A DNA stretch of 64,000 nt from JBLMXQ01 sp050257855 (GTDB lineage: Bacteria; Acidobacteriota; Vicinamibacteria; Vicinamibacterales; CAVVIG01): assembly GCA_050257855.1 (NCBI GenBank), contig JBLMXQ010000018.1, positions 30,763 through 94,762 on the forward strand. The letters run 5' to 3'. How positions within the stretch are numbered: the stretch's first letter is position 1; the number at the start of each line of letters is the position of its first letter. The notes below the pieces were generated by a model that saw only the letters and a program-made list of their open reading frames with translations, did not search any database and was not told where the DNA came from. Positions 17,115 to 25,869 of this stretch are shown piece by piece. The position numbers and the translations under genes were made by a program.

Positions 17115-17234
17115 ACCGCCAATGGTAGCAAGCCGGCGCCTCGATTTCGAACCGTTCGGCGCCCGTAGCCGGAAGACGCCGTCCGCGATGAGGCAGGACG
17201 GCAGAACGATTGGGATCGCTCCTTCGACGCGGGT

Positions 17235-17696
17235 CTACCTCTGATTCCGGCCACGCCCGCTCGTCTCGACGGGCGTCTCCTGCGCGTTGACGGCCTGCCA
17301 CCGACCGTGCCGGCGGACGAAGACGTCGGTGAAGACGGTGCGGTCTTCGTGTCCGACGGCATCCACCGAGAGCACGACGCCGGTGACGACGCCGGTGTCG
17401 CCGTACAGGCGAATCTTCAATTGCTCGAAGCGCTGGCGACGATCGGCGGGCAGCGGATGCGCGACTGCCCATTTGATGTGCTGTCCCTTGGTGAGGAAGA
17501 CGCCGGCGGCGACGGGATGCATGAAATCCTCTGCGAGAACTCGATCCAGCGTCTGGCGATCGTGCTCGCCGATGAGCCATTCACGCTCGAGCGCCCTGAG
17601 CGCGGCGCGATCGCGAGCCTCTGGCGGGTGAGTCACTGACGGCGCAGCCAACAGACCTGCGATCATGGCAGCCGACACAACCGGGTGCGTGCGCAC
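17235..17696 (-). CDS. Secreted NTF2-like (DUF4440/SnoaL) protein
   Basis: 153-residue protein with a signal-like N-terminus (VVSAAMIAGLLAAPSVT) and a cone-shaped NTF2-like domain: helix RAALRALEREWLIGEHDRQ, LDRVLAEDFMHP, and strands GDTGVVTGVVLSV and RTVFTDVFVRRHGRWQAV ending NAQET, the classic DUF4440 order. Such domains bind small hydrophobic ligands or act as isomerase-type enzymes; no catalytic residue can be assigned. The GTG at 17696 is chosen because GGGAGG lies four bases upstream. It starts 20 bases after the nitrilase gene and is probably co-transcribed with it. Confidence 0.75.
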   Translation of the reverse strand: MRTHPVVSAAMIAGLLAAPSVTHPPEARDRAALRALEREWLIGEHDRQTLDRVLAEDFMHPVAAGVFLTKGQHIKWAVAHPLPADRRQRFEQLKIRLYGDTGVVTGVVLSVDAVGHEDRTVFTDVFVRRHGRWQAVNAQETPVETSGRGRNQR

Positions 17697-17716
17697 GGAG
17701 CCTCCCGCGAATGATC

Positions 17717-18508
17717 CTACCAGCCGGACTTGCAGCGTCTCGCGAGAAGGCCGGTGGCTTCTGCGATATCGATGTCCGCGACGAGCAGCCCTCGCTTGCC
17801 GTACGGCTGGTACGCGAGGAGCGTCCCGTCGGGCCGCACCACGGCCGATGTCGTCGGCGACCCCGCGCTCGCGCAGTTCACCGTGGCGAAGAAGCAGGTG
17901 TTCTCGGCCGCCCGGCACAGAGCCGCTTTCTCGTGGAACGAGTTTGCGGGATCAGCGAAACTCGAGGGCCGGTACCCGCCCGGCTCGGCCTCGTGGAAAT
18001 GAGGGTGGAACACGATGTGTGCGCCGCGGCGGGCCGCCCAGCGGACCGTTTCCGGATAACGCCAGCCCTCATGGCAGATGGCTATGCCGAACGTCACCGG
18101 GCCCGCCTGGAACACGCGCCGTCCGGCGCCGGGCGAATACGTGCCATCCTCGGAGGGGTCGAGCTGGACCTTGTCCTGGAAGCCGGCGATCGTTCCGTCC
18201 CGGTTGATGACCAGCGCCGAGATCATCAACGTGTCGTCGACGAGGCGTTCGGTCCCGAGAACGACCGCGAGATTGCCTTTCGCAGCAGCGCCGGCGACGG
18301 CGGACCAGGCGCGGTCGAGGAATGCCGAATCCGGACGCGGCACCTGCTTCCCCATGCCTCGGTAGCCGGGAACGAAGCATTCCGGAAAGCAGATCAGGTC
18401 GGCACCTTCGGCGGACGCCTGCGCGATGGCCTGTTCGGCCAGCGCGACCGACTCCGCGGGGGTCGCCGGAAACTGGAGGTTCGCGAGCGCGATTCGAAAT
18501 GCGTTCAT
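17717..18508 (-). CDS. Carbon-nitrogen hydrolase (nitrilase superfamily)
   Basis: 263-residue hydrolase of nitriles, amides or N-carbamoyl compounds. The catalytic triad is visible and correctly spaced: Glu43 (CFPECFVPGYRG), Lys113 (GFQDKVQLD) and Cys145 (IAICHEGWRYPE). Size and motifs fit the Nit/omega-amidase or beta-ureidopropionase-like branches; the substrate is not predictable. Cytosolic, no signal peptide. It lies six bases after the 3D-domain gene stop region (18515) and 20 bases before the NTF2-like gene, so the ADOP-3D-nitrilase-NTF2 genes form a minus-strand run. A link to the cupin at 1.3 kb through nitrile chemistry is conceivable but distant. Confidence 0.88.
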   Translation of the reverse strand: MNAFRIALANLQFPATPAESVALAEQAIAQASAEGADLICFPECFVPGYRGMGKQVPRPDSAFLDRAWSAVAGAAAKGNLAVVLGTERLVDDTLMISALVINRDGTIAGFQDKVQLDPSEDGTYSPGAGRRVFQAGPVTFGIAICHEGWRYPETVRWAARRGAHIVFHPHFHEAEPGGYRPSSFADPANSFHEKAALCRAAENTCFFATVNCASAGSPTTSAVVRPDGTLLAYQPYGKRGLLVADIDIAEATGLLARRCKSGW

Positions 18509-18514
18509 CGATAT

Positions 18515-18907
18515 TCAGCGAAGGACCGAGACGCGGGCCGATCGGCGGCCGAACCTGATCGCTTCACGGCAGTTTCGAATGTACACGTCGATCCGGCGCC
18601 CCCGGATGGCCGAGCCCGTGTCGCGCACGACGTAGATGCCGCTGTATCGTCCGAGCCCGGTGAGCCTGATCCTCGAACCCATCGGCAGGACGTCCGGATC
18701 GGCGGCGACGATTCCCTCCCTCGGCGTTGTGCCGGTCGCCGTGACGCGGCCTGTGCAGTAAGCGGTCGCGGTGAACAGCGACTCGCCCGCTCGCGGCACG
18801 CCGGCAGCCGGCCCCTTCGGGTGCACGCGCCCCGCACATCCCTCGGCGACGAGGACGACCGCTCCGAAGACGGCGCACCAGAACGCGGTTCGGGGTTCGA
18901 ACGACAT
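18515..18907 (-). CDS. 3D-domain (MltA/RlpA-like barrel) exported protein
   Basis: 130-residue exported protein. Seen: hydrophobic signal WCAVFGAVVLVAEGC with Cys24 as a possible lipidation site, then the double-psi beta-barrel 3D domain with its three aspartates Asp70 (IVAADPDVLPMGSRI), Asp96 (VVRDTGSAIRG) and Asp107 (RRIDVYI). Family knowledge: 3D domains occur in lytic transglycosylases and resuscitation or stationary-phase survival proteins acting on peptidoglycan. The stand-alone size resembles YabE/YocH C-terminal parts. It starts eight bases after the ADOP permease gene and is likely in the same transcript. Confidence 0.83.
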   Translation of the reverse strand: MSFEPRTAFWCAVFGAVVLVAEGCAGRVHPKGPAAGVPRAGESLFTATAYCTGRVTATGTTPREGIVAADPDVLPMGSRIRLTGLGRYSGIYVVRDTGSAIRGRRIDVYIRNCREAIRFGRRSARVSVLR

Positions 18908-18914
18908 CGCGTTG

Positions 18915-21320
18915 TCAGCGCAGCGCTTCCCACACCGCTGTGCGGGCCGCCCGGCGGGCCGGCCAGTACGTCGCAAACGCAGCGGTGAGGACGAACAGGC
19001 CGATGGCGAAACCGAACGACACGGGGTCCACGACACTGACTTTGTACAGCAAACCAGCCATGAGCCGCGATGCCGCCAGCGATGCCGCCACGCCCACGGC
19101 CAGGCCGATGCCGACCAGCACGAATCCCTGACCGAAGACGACCGGCATTAAAGAAGGCGCGCCGAGCGCGACTCGGATGGCCAGCTCGCGGCGGCGCTGG
19201 GTCACCGAATAGGCCAGGACGCCATACAGTCCGACAAGAGCGAGCGCCAGCGCAAGGGCCGAGAAGCTGCCGAGCAGCACGGTCGTGAACCGCAGGTCCG
19301 AGCGCGCGCCGTCCAGCAGCTCCCCGGCGGTCGCGATCGCGGAGACCGGCTGCTCGGCATCCACGGCGAGCACCTGCTGCCGCACGGCAGTCGCGAGGGA
19401 GCGAGGCTCGACCGCCGTCCGCACCAGCAGGTTCATGTCGCTCCACGGGAGCTGCGCAAACGGAATGTAGATTTGCGGCTGCGGATCGGCGCCGGGTCCG
19501 TTGTTTCGCACGCTGCCCGCGACGCCGACGACCTCCGACGCGGTCTGCCGGCCGACCTGGACGTGCTTCCCGATCGCGTTCTGGCCCGGCCAGAATCGGC
19601 GGGCGAACGCGTCGTTCACGATGACGACCTTCGGCGCCGTCGCGTCATCCGCGTCCGTGAAGGCGCGACCTGCCCGGATCGGTGCCGCGAGCGTTTCGAA
19701 CCATCGCGGACTGACCATCTCGATCGTGATGACCGGCCGTTTCGGCAGCGGAACGTCCGGCTGACCCTCCGGCAGGACCGGCGTCATGCGTGTCCTCGTC
19801 GGGGGAAGCGCGCTCGACACCGCTGCCGCCCGCACGCCCGGGACCAGCGCGGTCCTGCGCAGGAGCTCGTCGAAGAACGCCACCTGCTGCGCCGGTGTCG
19901 AGTATCGCGAGGTCGGCAGCGAGACGTTCATCGTCAGCACGTGGCCAGGCTCGAAGCCGGGGTCGGCCCGGAGCAGGCGTGAGAAGCTGCGGATGAGCAG
20001 GCCGGCGCCGACGAGGAGCAGGAGGGACAGCGCGACCTGCGCGATCACCAGCCCGTTGCGGACAGCCGCATGTCCGGCCGACGCCGTGTTCCGCGCCCCG
20101 TCGGCGCGCAGCCACCCCTCCAGGTCGGGTCGCGACGCTCTGAGCGCCGGCGCCAGGCCAAACCCGACCCCCGTGAGCAGCGACACGACGAGGGTGAAGA
20201 ACAGCACGCGTCCATCGAGCGACGCCGACACTCCGGCGAGCTGCGCGGGGGCGATTCTCCTTGCCGCCTCCACCGCCGCCAGTCCGAGGCCCAGTCCGAG
20301 CACGCCGGCGGCCGCGGCGAGCATCACGCTTTCCGCCAGCAACTGGGCGACGATCGTGCCGCGCCGGGCGCCCAGCACGACGCGCACGGCCATTTCGCGG
20401 CTTCGCGCCAGCGCACGCGCCAGCAGCAGGTTGGCGGCGTTGGCGCAGGCAATCAGGAGGGCGAGCCCCACGGCGGCCGCCAGGAGGAGCAGGCGCGCGC
20501 GCAGATTCGCCACCGTCGACTCCTGCAGACCCGTGACGGTGGTCTCGATCCCCGCGGCATCCGGCGCGGTCGGATTGGACTCGGCATAATGCCGATCGAG
20601 CACGCGCATTTCCGCCGACGCCGACCGGACGGAGCTGCCAGGCGCCAGCCGCGCGACGGCCGTCAGGTATCCGACCCCCAGGCGCAGGCGCTGCGGGGGA
20701 AAGAGGCTCAGCTCGAAATACCTCGGAATCCACACGTCCGCGGGACCGAGGAACGGAAACGCCACCTGCGGTGGCAGCACGCCGACGACGGTGAACGGGG
20801 TCAGACCCAGGCGCACCGTGCGGCCTACCACTCCGGCGTCACCGCCGAACGTCGTGCGCCAGCACCGGTCGCTGAGGACGACGACCATCGCACTCTCCGG
20901 ACGCGCATCGCCGTCGTCGAACAGCCGCCCGAGCTGCGGCCGGATGCCCAGCGTCCCGAAGAAGTTGCCGGACACCCGTGCGACCGGCACCTGCTGCGGC
21001 GCGCCGGCGCCGGTCAGGTTGAGGGCGTCGCTGGTCGCGACCGCCACGGCGGCGAACGACCGGGCATGGTCGCGCAGCAACTCGTAGCGGGCGAGCGTGA
21101 ACCCGTTGGTGCTGCCTTCGGCTTTGCGCACCGCGTCGAGGAGCACCAGCTCATTCGGGTGCTCGTAGGGCAGCGGTTCAAGCAGCGTCGCATCCGTCAG
21201 CGTGAACACGGCGGCGTTGCCGGCGATGCCGGCCGCGAGCGTGGCCGTCACCGCGAAGCTGAAGGCAGGCGCCCTGAGTACGCTTCGGGCCGCAGACCGC
21301 AGATGCGACGTCCATTCCAT
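18915..21320 (-). CDS. ADOP-family ABC transporter permease (MacB/FtsX type)
   Basis: 801-residue inner-membrane protein of the acidobacterial duplicated orphan permease family. Seen: N-terminal helix AFSFAVTATLAAGIAGNAAVFTLTDATLLEPLPY (family hallmark), a large periplasmic MacB-PCD domain, a first FtsX triple-helix block around LLLAAAVGLALLIACANAANLLLARA and ARRGTIVAQLLAESV, a second PCD domain, and a C-terminal FtsX block (SALALALALVGLYGVLAYSV, RELAIRVALGA). No ATPase gene is adjacent, as usual for ADOPs. ATG at 21320 is preferred because it begins the conserved region; a GTG at 21365 would add 15 residues. Substrate unknown; relatives are linked to export of peptides or antibiotics. Confidence 0.9.
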   Translation of the reverse strand: MEWTSHLRSAARSVLRAPAFSFAVTATLAAGIAGNAAVFTLTDATLLEPLPYEHPNELVLLDAVRKAEGSTNGFTLARYELLRDHARSFAAVAVATSDALNLTGAGAPQQVPVARVSGNFFGTLGIRPQLGRLFDDGDARPESAMVVVLSDRCWRTTFGGDAGVVGRTVRLGLTPFTVVGVLPPQVAFPFLGPADVWIPRYFELSLFPPQRLRLGVGYLTAVARLAPGSSVRSASAEMRVLDRHYAESNPTAPDAAGIETTVTGLQESTVANLRARLLLLAAAVGLALLIACANAANLLLARALARSREMAVRVVLGARRGTIVAQLLAESVMLAAAAGVLGLGLGLAAVEAARRIAPAQLAGVSASLDGRVLFFTLVVSLLTGVGFGLAPALRASRPDLEGWLRADGARNTASAGHAAVRNGLVIAQVALSLLLLVGAGLLIRSFSRLLRADPGFEPGHVLTMNVSLPTSRYSTPAQQVAFFDELLRRTALVPGVRAAAVSSALPPTRTRMTPVLPEGQPDVPLPKRPVITIEMVSPRWFETLAAPIRAGRAFTDADDATAPKVVIVNDAFARRFWPGQNAIGKHVQVGRQTASEVVGVAGSVRNNGPGADPQPQIYIPFAQLPWSDMNLLVRTAVEPRSLATAVRQQVLAVDAEQPVSAIATAGELLDGARSDLRFTTVLLGSFSALALALALVGLYGVLAYSVTQRRRELAIRVALGAPSLMPVVFGQGFVLVGIGLAVGVAASLAASRLMAGLLYKVSVVDPVSFGFAIGLFVLTAAFATYWPARRAARTAVWEALR

Positions 21321-21393
21321 ATGGAGGGTCCAGCCTCCGGATTCGCCGCCGATGGGCGGCGTCACTGAGAGGGTGATTATGGCGCCGGGAACA

Positions 21394-22134
21394 TCAGGAT
21401 GCTCGTTGCAGCGCGCGGACGAAATCCGTCAGCTCGGCATCGTTCAGATCGGACACCGCCCAGAACGACATGCCGCCCCGGACCCAGTGATGCGCGTGAA
21501 ACCCGTGAATCGATCGCGTAGCGGCGGCGGTGTCGCCGGCGGCCGCGGGCCAGACGAACAGGTTGATCGTGTGCTTCTGCCGCTGGTAGACGAGCGCAGC
21601 GGCCGGCCGTCCGGCCACGTAGTCGAGGCGTCCGCCGACGAGCGGGAAGCCGATCGCCGCAAGGTCGGTCACCGGCGGCGAGAAATCCAGCCTGCCCAGG
21701 AACCAGGGCTTGACCGTGTGCTGGTCGGTCGAGCGGACGTCGAACAGGTGCTCCGCCATCAGCGAGCGGACGTGGCCGCTCACGACCTCCTCGGCTGTCG
21801 CGTCGGCCATCTGGTCGCCGAGCCTGGTCCGCGACCATTGGACCAGCGAGAGCGCGCCGACCGACACGGCCAGCACGGCCGCCGCTGCCCACGCAAGGAC
21901 GCGGCGCGTCGACCTGGCTCGATTGGCGCGCGAGGACACGCTCGCCCTCAGGCGATCCGACGCCGGATAGTACGGCGCGGTGCGGATGAGATGGCCGAGT
22001 GCTTCGCGCTCCGCCACGCGTTTGCGGCATGCCTCGCACGTGCCCAGATGGTCACGTATGGCTGCGGAGACATCGGGCTGGAGCTCGCGGTCGACGTAGA
22101 GATCGATATCGCGCTCGACGTCGTCGCAGATCAC
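21394..22134 (-). CDS. Anti-sigma factor, zinc-finger membrane protein
   Basis: 246-residue single-pass membrane protein. Seen: N-terminal zinc-binding anti-sigma domain with His29, Cys33 and Cys36 (RDHLGTCEACRKRV), a transmembrane helix about 79-97 (VLAWAAAAVLAVSVGALSLVQ), and a periplasmic domain ending LNDAELTDFVRALQRAS. It overlaps the sigma gene by ATGA (22131-22134) and will bind and inhibit it. The periplasmic part, with FLGRLDFSPPVTDLAAIGFPLVGGRLDY, matches the anti-sigma proteins of Proteobacteria and Acidobacteria often found with copper, phosphate or oxidative-stress genes. Proposed signal: redox or metal stress in the periplasm (inference). Confidence 0.92.
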   Translation of the reverse strand: MICDDVERDIDLYVDRELQPDVSAAIRDHLGTCEACRKRVAEREALGHLIRTAPYYPASDRLRASVSSRANRARSTRRVLAWAAAAVLAVSVGALSLVQWSRTRLGDQMADATAEEVVSGHVRSLMAEHLFDVRSTDQHTVKPWFLGRLDFSPPVTDLAAIGFPLVGGRLDYVAGRPAAALVYQRQKHTINLFVWPAAAGDTAAATRSIHGFHAHHWVRGGMSFWAVSDLNDAELTDFVRALQRAS

Positions 22135-22655
22135 GAGATCCTCCCGATTGGCGGCGCCTGGGCGGTCAGCATCGCCGACAGACGCTCCCTGGCGCGCGCC
22201 AGGCGCGACATGACGGTGCCGACTGGGACCTGCACCACGGCCGCGATCTCCTTATAGGACAACCCCTCGATCTCGCGCAGCACGATCACTTCCCGGAAAT
22301 CCGCCGGAAGCTGCGCGATGGCCGCATGGACACGAGCGGCGGTGCGCTGTTGCAGCAGCAGCACCTCGGGGTCGGGGGTGCCGTCGGGGCGGTCGTCGAG
22401 GGTGCTGTCCCACCCTGTCGTCTCCGCCGCTTCGGACCGCCGCGAAATCCGGCTGTACCACACGTTCCGCACGATCGTGAGCAGCCAGGCCCGCGCGTCA
22501 TCATGCCGCAGCGACTGGAAATAGCGCACGGCCCGGACGCACGCGTCCTGCACGACGTCTTCCGCATCGGCGTCGTTTCGTGTCAGCCACCTCGCGTAGT
22601 TGAAAGCCGCGTCAAGGTGCGGCAAGACGACGTCGTCGAACACCCGCTGGGGCAT
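22131..22655 (-). CDS. ECF RNA polymerase sigma factor
   Basis: 174-residue extracytoplasmic-function sigma factor. Region 2 is seen at about 9-75 (FNYARWLTRNDADAEDVVQDACVRA, then WLLTIVRN) and region 4 at about 110-160 (LPADFREVIVLREIEGLSYKEIA and GTVMSRLARARERL). It forms a transcription unit with its anti-sigma. A GGAATA-N17-GTCTAA box ends 12 bases upstream of the ATG at 22655, so the mRNA leader would be only a few bases; an identical-class box drives the divergent gene at 22796. Together these suggest autoregulation and control of the divergent metallophosphoesterase-cupredoxin gene. Confidence 0.93.
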   Translation of the reverse strand: MPQRVFDDVVLPHLDAAFNYARWLTRNDADAEDVVQDACVRAVRYFQSLRHDDARAWLLTIVRNVWYSRISRRSEAAETTGWDSTLDDRPDGTPDPEVLLLQQRTAARVHAAIAQLPADFREVIVLREIEGLSYKEIAAVVQVPVGTVMSRLARARERLSAMLTAQAPPIGRIS

Positions 22656-22667
22656 CAGCCTGTCCCT

Positions 22668-22696
22668 TTAGACTCGACGGCCCGTTGGTTTATTCC
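22668..22696 (-). promoter_or_regulatory. Candidate ECF-sigma promoter of the sigma/anti-sigma operon
   Basis: On the minus strand, -35 GGAATA (22691-22696) and -10 GTCTAA (22668-22673) are 17 bases apart. The same motif pair, same spacing, is present on the plus strand at 22728-22756. GGAATA/GTCTA-like boxes are typical of ECF sigma targets. The predicted start site lies only about six bases before the sigma ATG. Confidence 0.6.
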
Positions 22697-22727
22697 CGGC
22701 CGTCGACGCCCGCGCCTCCCCTCCTCA

Positions 22728-22756
22728 GGAATATATCCGGCCGCGTTGCGGTCTGT
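22728..22756 (+). promoter_or_regulatory. Candidate ECF-sigma promoter of the metallophosphoesterase-cupredoxin gene
   Basis: -35 GGAATA (22728-22733) and -10 GTCTGT (22751-22756), spacer 17 bases, matching the divergent minus-strand box in five of six bases at the -35/-10 core. The start site would fall near 22763, giving a leader of about 33 bases that contains the ribosome site AGGAGG at 22783-22788. Confidence 0.6.
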
Positions 22757-22795
22757 ATATGCACTGAGCTTCTCAAATGAACAGGAGGCACGCGC

Positions 22796-24010
22796 GTGGC
22801 ACGAACTGATGATGTTGAAGACCTCGATCGACGCAACTTCTTGAAATGCATGGCCTGGGTCGGGACCGGAGCCGTGTGGACGATGTCGGCCGGCATCCTG
22901 AAGGGCGCCCCGCTCGACCAGGCCGGCGGCGGCCACAGCATGTCGCACCTGGCAGGCGCGGGCGGGCTGCGCTTCGTCCAGATCAGCGACAGTCACATCG
23001 GCTTCGACAAGCCGGCGAACGCCGACGTCACGCGAACCTTGCGTGCCGCGGTCGCGAAGATCGAAGCTGCTCCGGAGCCGCCGTCCTTCGTCCTCCATAC
23101 CGGCGACCTGACGCATCTATCGAAGCCGGCCGAATTCGACACGCTGCAGCAGGTGCTGTCGGAGCTGTCGGTGCCGGTGTTCTACGTGCCGGGCGAGCAC
23201 GACGTGCTCGAAGACGATGGCATGAGCTTTCTGCAGCGATTCGGCAAAGGCACGCAGGGAGCCGGATGGCACAGCTTCGACCAGGACGGCGTGCATTTCA
23301 TCGGGCTGGTGAACGTCGTGAACCTGAAGGCGGGCGGTCTTGGAACGCTCGGCAGCGAGCAGCTCGAATGGCTCGAGAAGGACGTCAAGCGCCTGAAGAG
23401 CAGCACCCCGATCGTCGTGTTCGCGCACATTCCGCTGTGGTCCGTGTATCCGGAATGGGGCTGGGGCACCGACGACAGCGCGCGTGCGCTGGCGTCCCTG
23501 AAGCGGTTCGGTTCGGTTTCGGTGCTCAACGGCCACATTCACCAGGTGATGCAGAAGGTCGAGGGCCACGTGACCTTTCACACGGCAATGTCGACGGCGT
23601 TCCCGCAGCCGGCGCCCGGAACCGCGCCCTCGCCCGGCCCGATGAAGGTGCCGGAGGACCGCCTGCTGAAGGTGCTCGGCCTGTCACGGGTGTCCTTCCA
23701 CGCCGTCAACCATCCGATCGCGATTACCGACGTGCCGCTCGAGGGCGGGACCACCGCGGCTGGAGCGCACGAGGTCGTGATCGGCAACTTCAGTTTTGCC
23801 CCGGCGGCGGCGGCCGTGCCGGTCGGATCGACAATCACGTGGACAAACCGCGACGACGTACCGCACAACGTCGTGAGCACCGAGCAGCGCTTCAAGTCGC
23901 CGGTCCTCGACACCGACCAGCAGTTCTCGCACCTGTTCGAGTCCCCGGGTACCTACGAGTACTTCTGCTCGCTCCATCCGAGGATGACGGGACGCGTCGT
24001 GGTCGGCTGA
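22796..24010 (+). CDS. Tat-exported metallophosphoesterase fused to a cupredoxin
   Basis: 404-residue exported fusion. Seen: twin-Arg motif RRNFLK at 12-17; calcineurin-like phosphoesterase domain about 50-300 with QISDSHIGF, HTGDLTH, PGEHD, FAHIPLW and NGHIHQ supplying the dinuclear-metal ligands; then a blue-copper domain about 320-404 with VPHNVV and YEYFCSLHPRM, giving His, Cys, His and Met ligands of a type-1 copper site. The GTG at 22796 follows AGGAGG by seven bases. Such fusions in Acidobacteria and Proteobacteria lie beside ECF sigma genes, as here. Proposed role: periplasmic phosphate-ester hydrolysis linked to copper or redox stress; the substrate is unknown. Confidence 0.88.
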   Translation: MARTDDVEDLDRRNFLKCMAWVGTGAVWTMSAGILKGAPLDQAGGGHSMSHLAGAGGLRFVQISDSHIGFDKPANADVTRTLRAAVAKIEAAPEPPSFVLHTGDLTHLSKPAEFDTLQQVLSELSVPVFYVPGEHDVLEDDGMSFLQRFGKGTQGAGWHSFDQDGVHFIGLVNVVNLKAGGLGTLGSEQLEWLEKDVKRLKSSTPIVVFAHIPLWSVYPEWGWGTDDSARALASLKRFGSVSVLNGHIHQVMQKVEGHVTFHTAMSTAFPQPAPGTAPSPGPMKVPEDRLLKVLGLSRVSFHAVNHPIAITDVPLEGGTTAAGAHEVVIGNFSFAPAAAAVPVGSTITWTNRDDVPHNVVSTEQRFKSPVLDTDQQFSHLFESPGTYEYFCSLHPRMTGRVVVG

Positions 24011-24169
24011 GGGCCGCTCCGAGGCGCGCGTCGATGCCGAGTGGGCCGGGACCGAACGGGGTGGAGTGGTAGTACCATTGCCAGGCCGGCGCGACGCGCC
24101 GCATGGGGGTTCGGGGAGACGCACCTCATCATTTCCAAAGTGACTATGGGTTTTCGCCATACCCGCGCG

Positions 24170-24175
24170 TAGAAT
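24170..24175 (+). promoter_or_regulatory. -10 box placed for a leaderless transcript
   Basis: TAGAAT at 24170-24175 ends seven bases before the ATG of the ExeA-like gene. A transcript starting at the usual distance would begin at or next to the start codon, and no Shine-Dalgarno is present. No good -35 was found 16-18 bases upstream; a short imperfect repeat (TATGG, seven bases, CCATA) lies there. Confidence 0.4.
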
Positions 24176-24182
24176 CTGTGCG

Positions 24183-25805
24183 ATGAGCGCGACGGATCAC
24201 GCGGAGAGGCAGACCGCGTACGAGCCTTTCTTCGGGCTGAAAGAGCCCCCCTTCAGCCTTGCTCCGGACCCGCGGTTTCTCTTCGCGAGCGCGTCGCACT
24301 CGGCCGCGCTGACGCAGATCGCCTACGCGATCGACCGTCGCGAGCCAATCGTGGTCGTCACGGGCGAGATCGGCACCGGCAAGACGCTCCTGTGCCGCAC
24401 GGTGCTGCAGCGGCTCCCGCGCAAGGTGTTCGTATCGGTGGTCAACGATCCGCTGCTCGGACCCGACGACCTCCTGAAGCAGCTCCTGCGGGACTTCGGC
24501 CTCATCTCACCGGATTCGCCGCAGGCCGCCAGCGCAAGCCGTCACGAGCTCGTTCACGCGCTGCAGGGGTTCCTGCGTTCGCTCGCGGCGATCCAGGCGC
24601 ATGCGGTCGTGATCATCGACGAGGCGCAGCATCTGCAGCCTGCCGTGCTGGAACAGATCCGGCTGCTCTCGAACATCGACGACGAGCGCGGGACGCTCCT
24701 ACAGATCATCCTGGTCGGCCAGAACGACGTCGAGCCGCTGCTCTCGCGTCCGGAGCTGCGGCAGATCCAGCAGCGCGTGTCGCGGCGGTTTCGCCTCGAG
24801 CGGCTGACCAGGGACGAAGTGCAGCAGTACATCGAGCACCGGCTGGCGCGGGCCCGCGACGGCGTCGCGGCGTCGCAGGTGCCCGGCGCGACCGAGCTGG
24901 CCCGCGCGCTCACCGAGTGGGAGGGAGAGAAGGCGTCGGTTGCGTTCGAGCCGGCCGCGATCGAGGCGATCTCACGAATCACGGGCGGCCTGCCGCGTCA
25001 GGTCAACCTGATCTGCGATCGCGCGCTCGAACAGGCCTTCGCCGCGCGGGTGCGCGTCGTCGACGTTCCGCTGGTTCAGGCCGCAGCGCGCGCGATCGGC
25101 GCGGAGCAGGCGGGCCTGCCCGAGACTCCGGATGTGCACGCGGCTCGAGACGCCGGCCCGGCGCCCGCGCCGCAGGCCGTCGCGGTGGCCGCTGACGACA
25201 CAGCCGGGATGTTCGGTCCGGCCGTCGAGGCGACGCCGGCGCGCCGGTCGGGCTGGCTCGTGCTCGCGGCGGCTGCTCTCGTCGTGGTGGCTGCGGCCAT
25301 CTGGATCGGGTTCCGGGCCGCGGCCACTCCTTCGCCCGCGAGGCAGCCGGCGGCTGCGCCTCCAGCACCGACCTCCGTGGCGCCTTCTGCGGCACGGGCC
25401 CTCGAAACGCCGCCCGCAGCGCCCGCCGCTGCAAAGTCGCCCGCTGGAATACCACCCGCGACACACACCGCTTCAAAGCCGCCCGCTGCAGCGTCGCCCG
25501 CGGCCGGGAGTCCTGAACCGCCGGCAGCCGGCGCGCCGCCGGCACACCCGGGATACGCCGCCATCACGGCCGAGGCGGGCGGCGCCTTCGAGATCGTCGT
25601 GGCATCCTTCAAGACCGAGTCGCGGGCGCAGTCGGTCGCAGCCGACCTCGCGGCCCTCGGCCTGCCCGCCCGCCGCCGGGTGCGCGGGATCTGGCAGCAG
25701 GTGATCTGCGGTCCGTTCGCGACGCGGAGCGGCGCCGAGGAAGCGCAACAGCGGCTGGAGCGCGCGGGCTACGCGGACACGGAGATCGCGGCCACCGTCC
25801 GATGA
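24183..25805 (+). CDS. ExeA/GspA-like AAA ATPase with C-terminal SPOR domain
   Basis: 540-residue inner-membrane protein. Seen: N-terminal signature YEPFFGLKEPPFSLAPDP of ExeA-type ATPases; Walker A GEIGTGKT at 61-68; Walker B AVVIIDEAQH at 141-150; sensor region IILVGQ; a transmembrane helix near 359-377 (WLVLAAAALVVVAAAIWIGF); a long Pro/Ala-rich periplasmic stretch 385-460; and a SPOR domain about 462-540 (FEIVVASFKTESRAQSVAADL). ExeA helps insert secretin or pili complexes through peptidoglycan; SPOR domains bind denuded glycan at the septum. So a peptidoglycan-linked assembly or division-site role is inferred. No secretion genes are adjacent. Confidence 0.88.
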   Translation: MSATDHAERQTAYEPFFGLKEPPFSLAPDPRFLFASASHSAALTQIAYAIDRREPIVVVTGEIGTGKTLLCRTVLQRLPRKVFVSVVNDPLLGPDDLLKQLLRDFGLISPDSPQAASASRHELVHALQGFLRSLAAIQAHAVVIIDEAQHLQPAVLEQIRLLSNIDDERGTLLQIILVGQNDVEPLLSRPELRQIQQRVSRRFRLERLTRDEVQQYIEHRLARARDGVAASQVPGATELARALTEWEGEKASVAFEPAAIEAISRITGGLPRQVNLICDRALEQAFAARVRVVDVPLVQAAARAIGAEQAGLPETPDVHAARDAGPAPAPQAVAVAADDTAGMFGPAVEATPARRSGWLVLAAAALVVVAAAIWIGFRAAATPSPARQPAAAPPAPTSVAPSAARALETPPAAPAAAKSPAGIPPATHTASKPPAAASPAAGSPEPPAAGAPPAHPGYAAITAEAGGAFEIVVASFKTESRAQSVAADLAALGLPARRRVRGIWQQVICGPFATRSGAEEAQQRLERAGYADTEIAATVR

Positions 25806-25869
25806 GAGCCGCACGTCGCGTTCGATCGCTGCGCCTCGATGGCAATCGCCGAAGGACGTCAGAGCGCCG

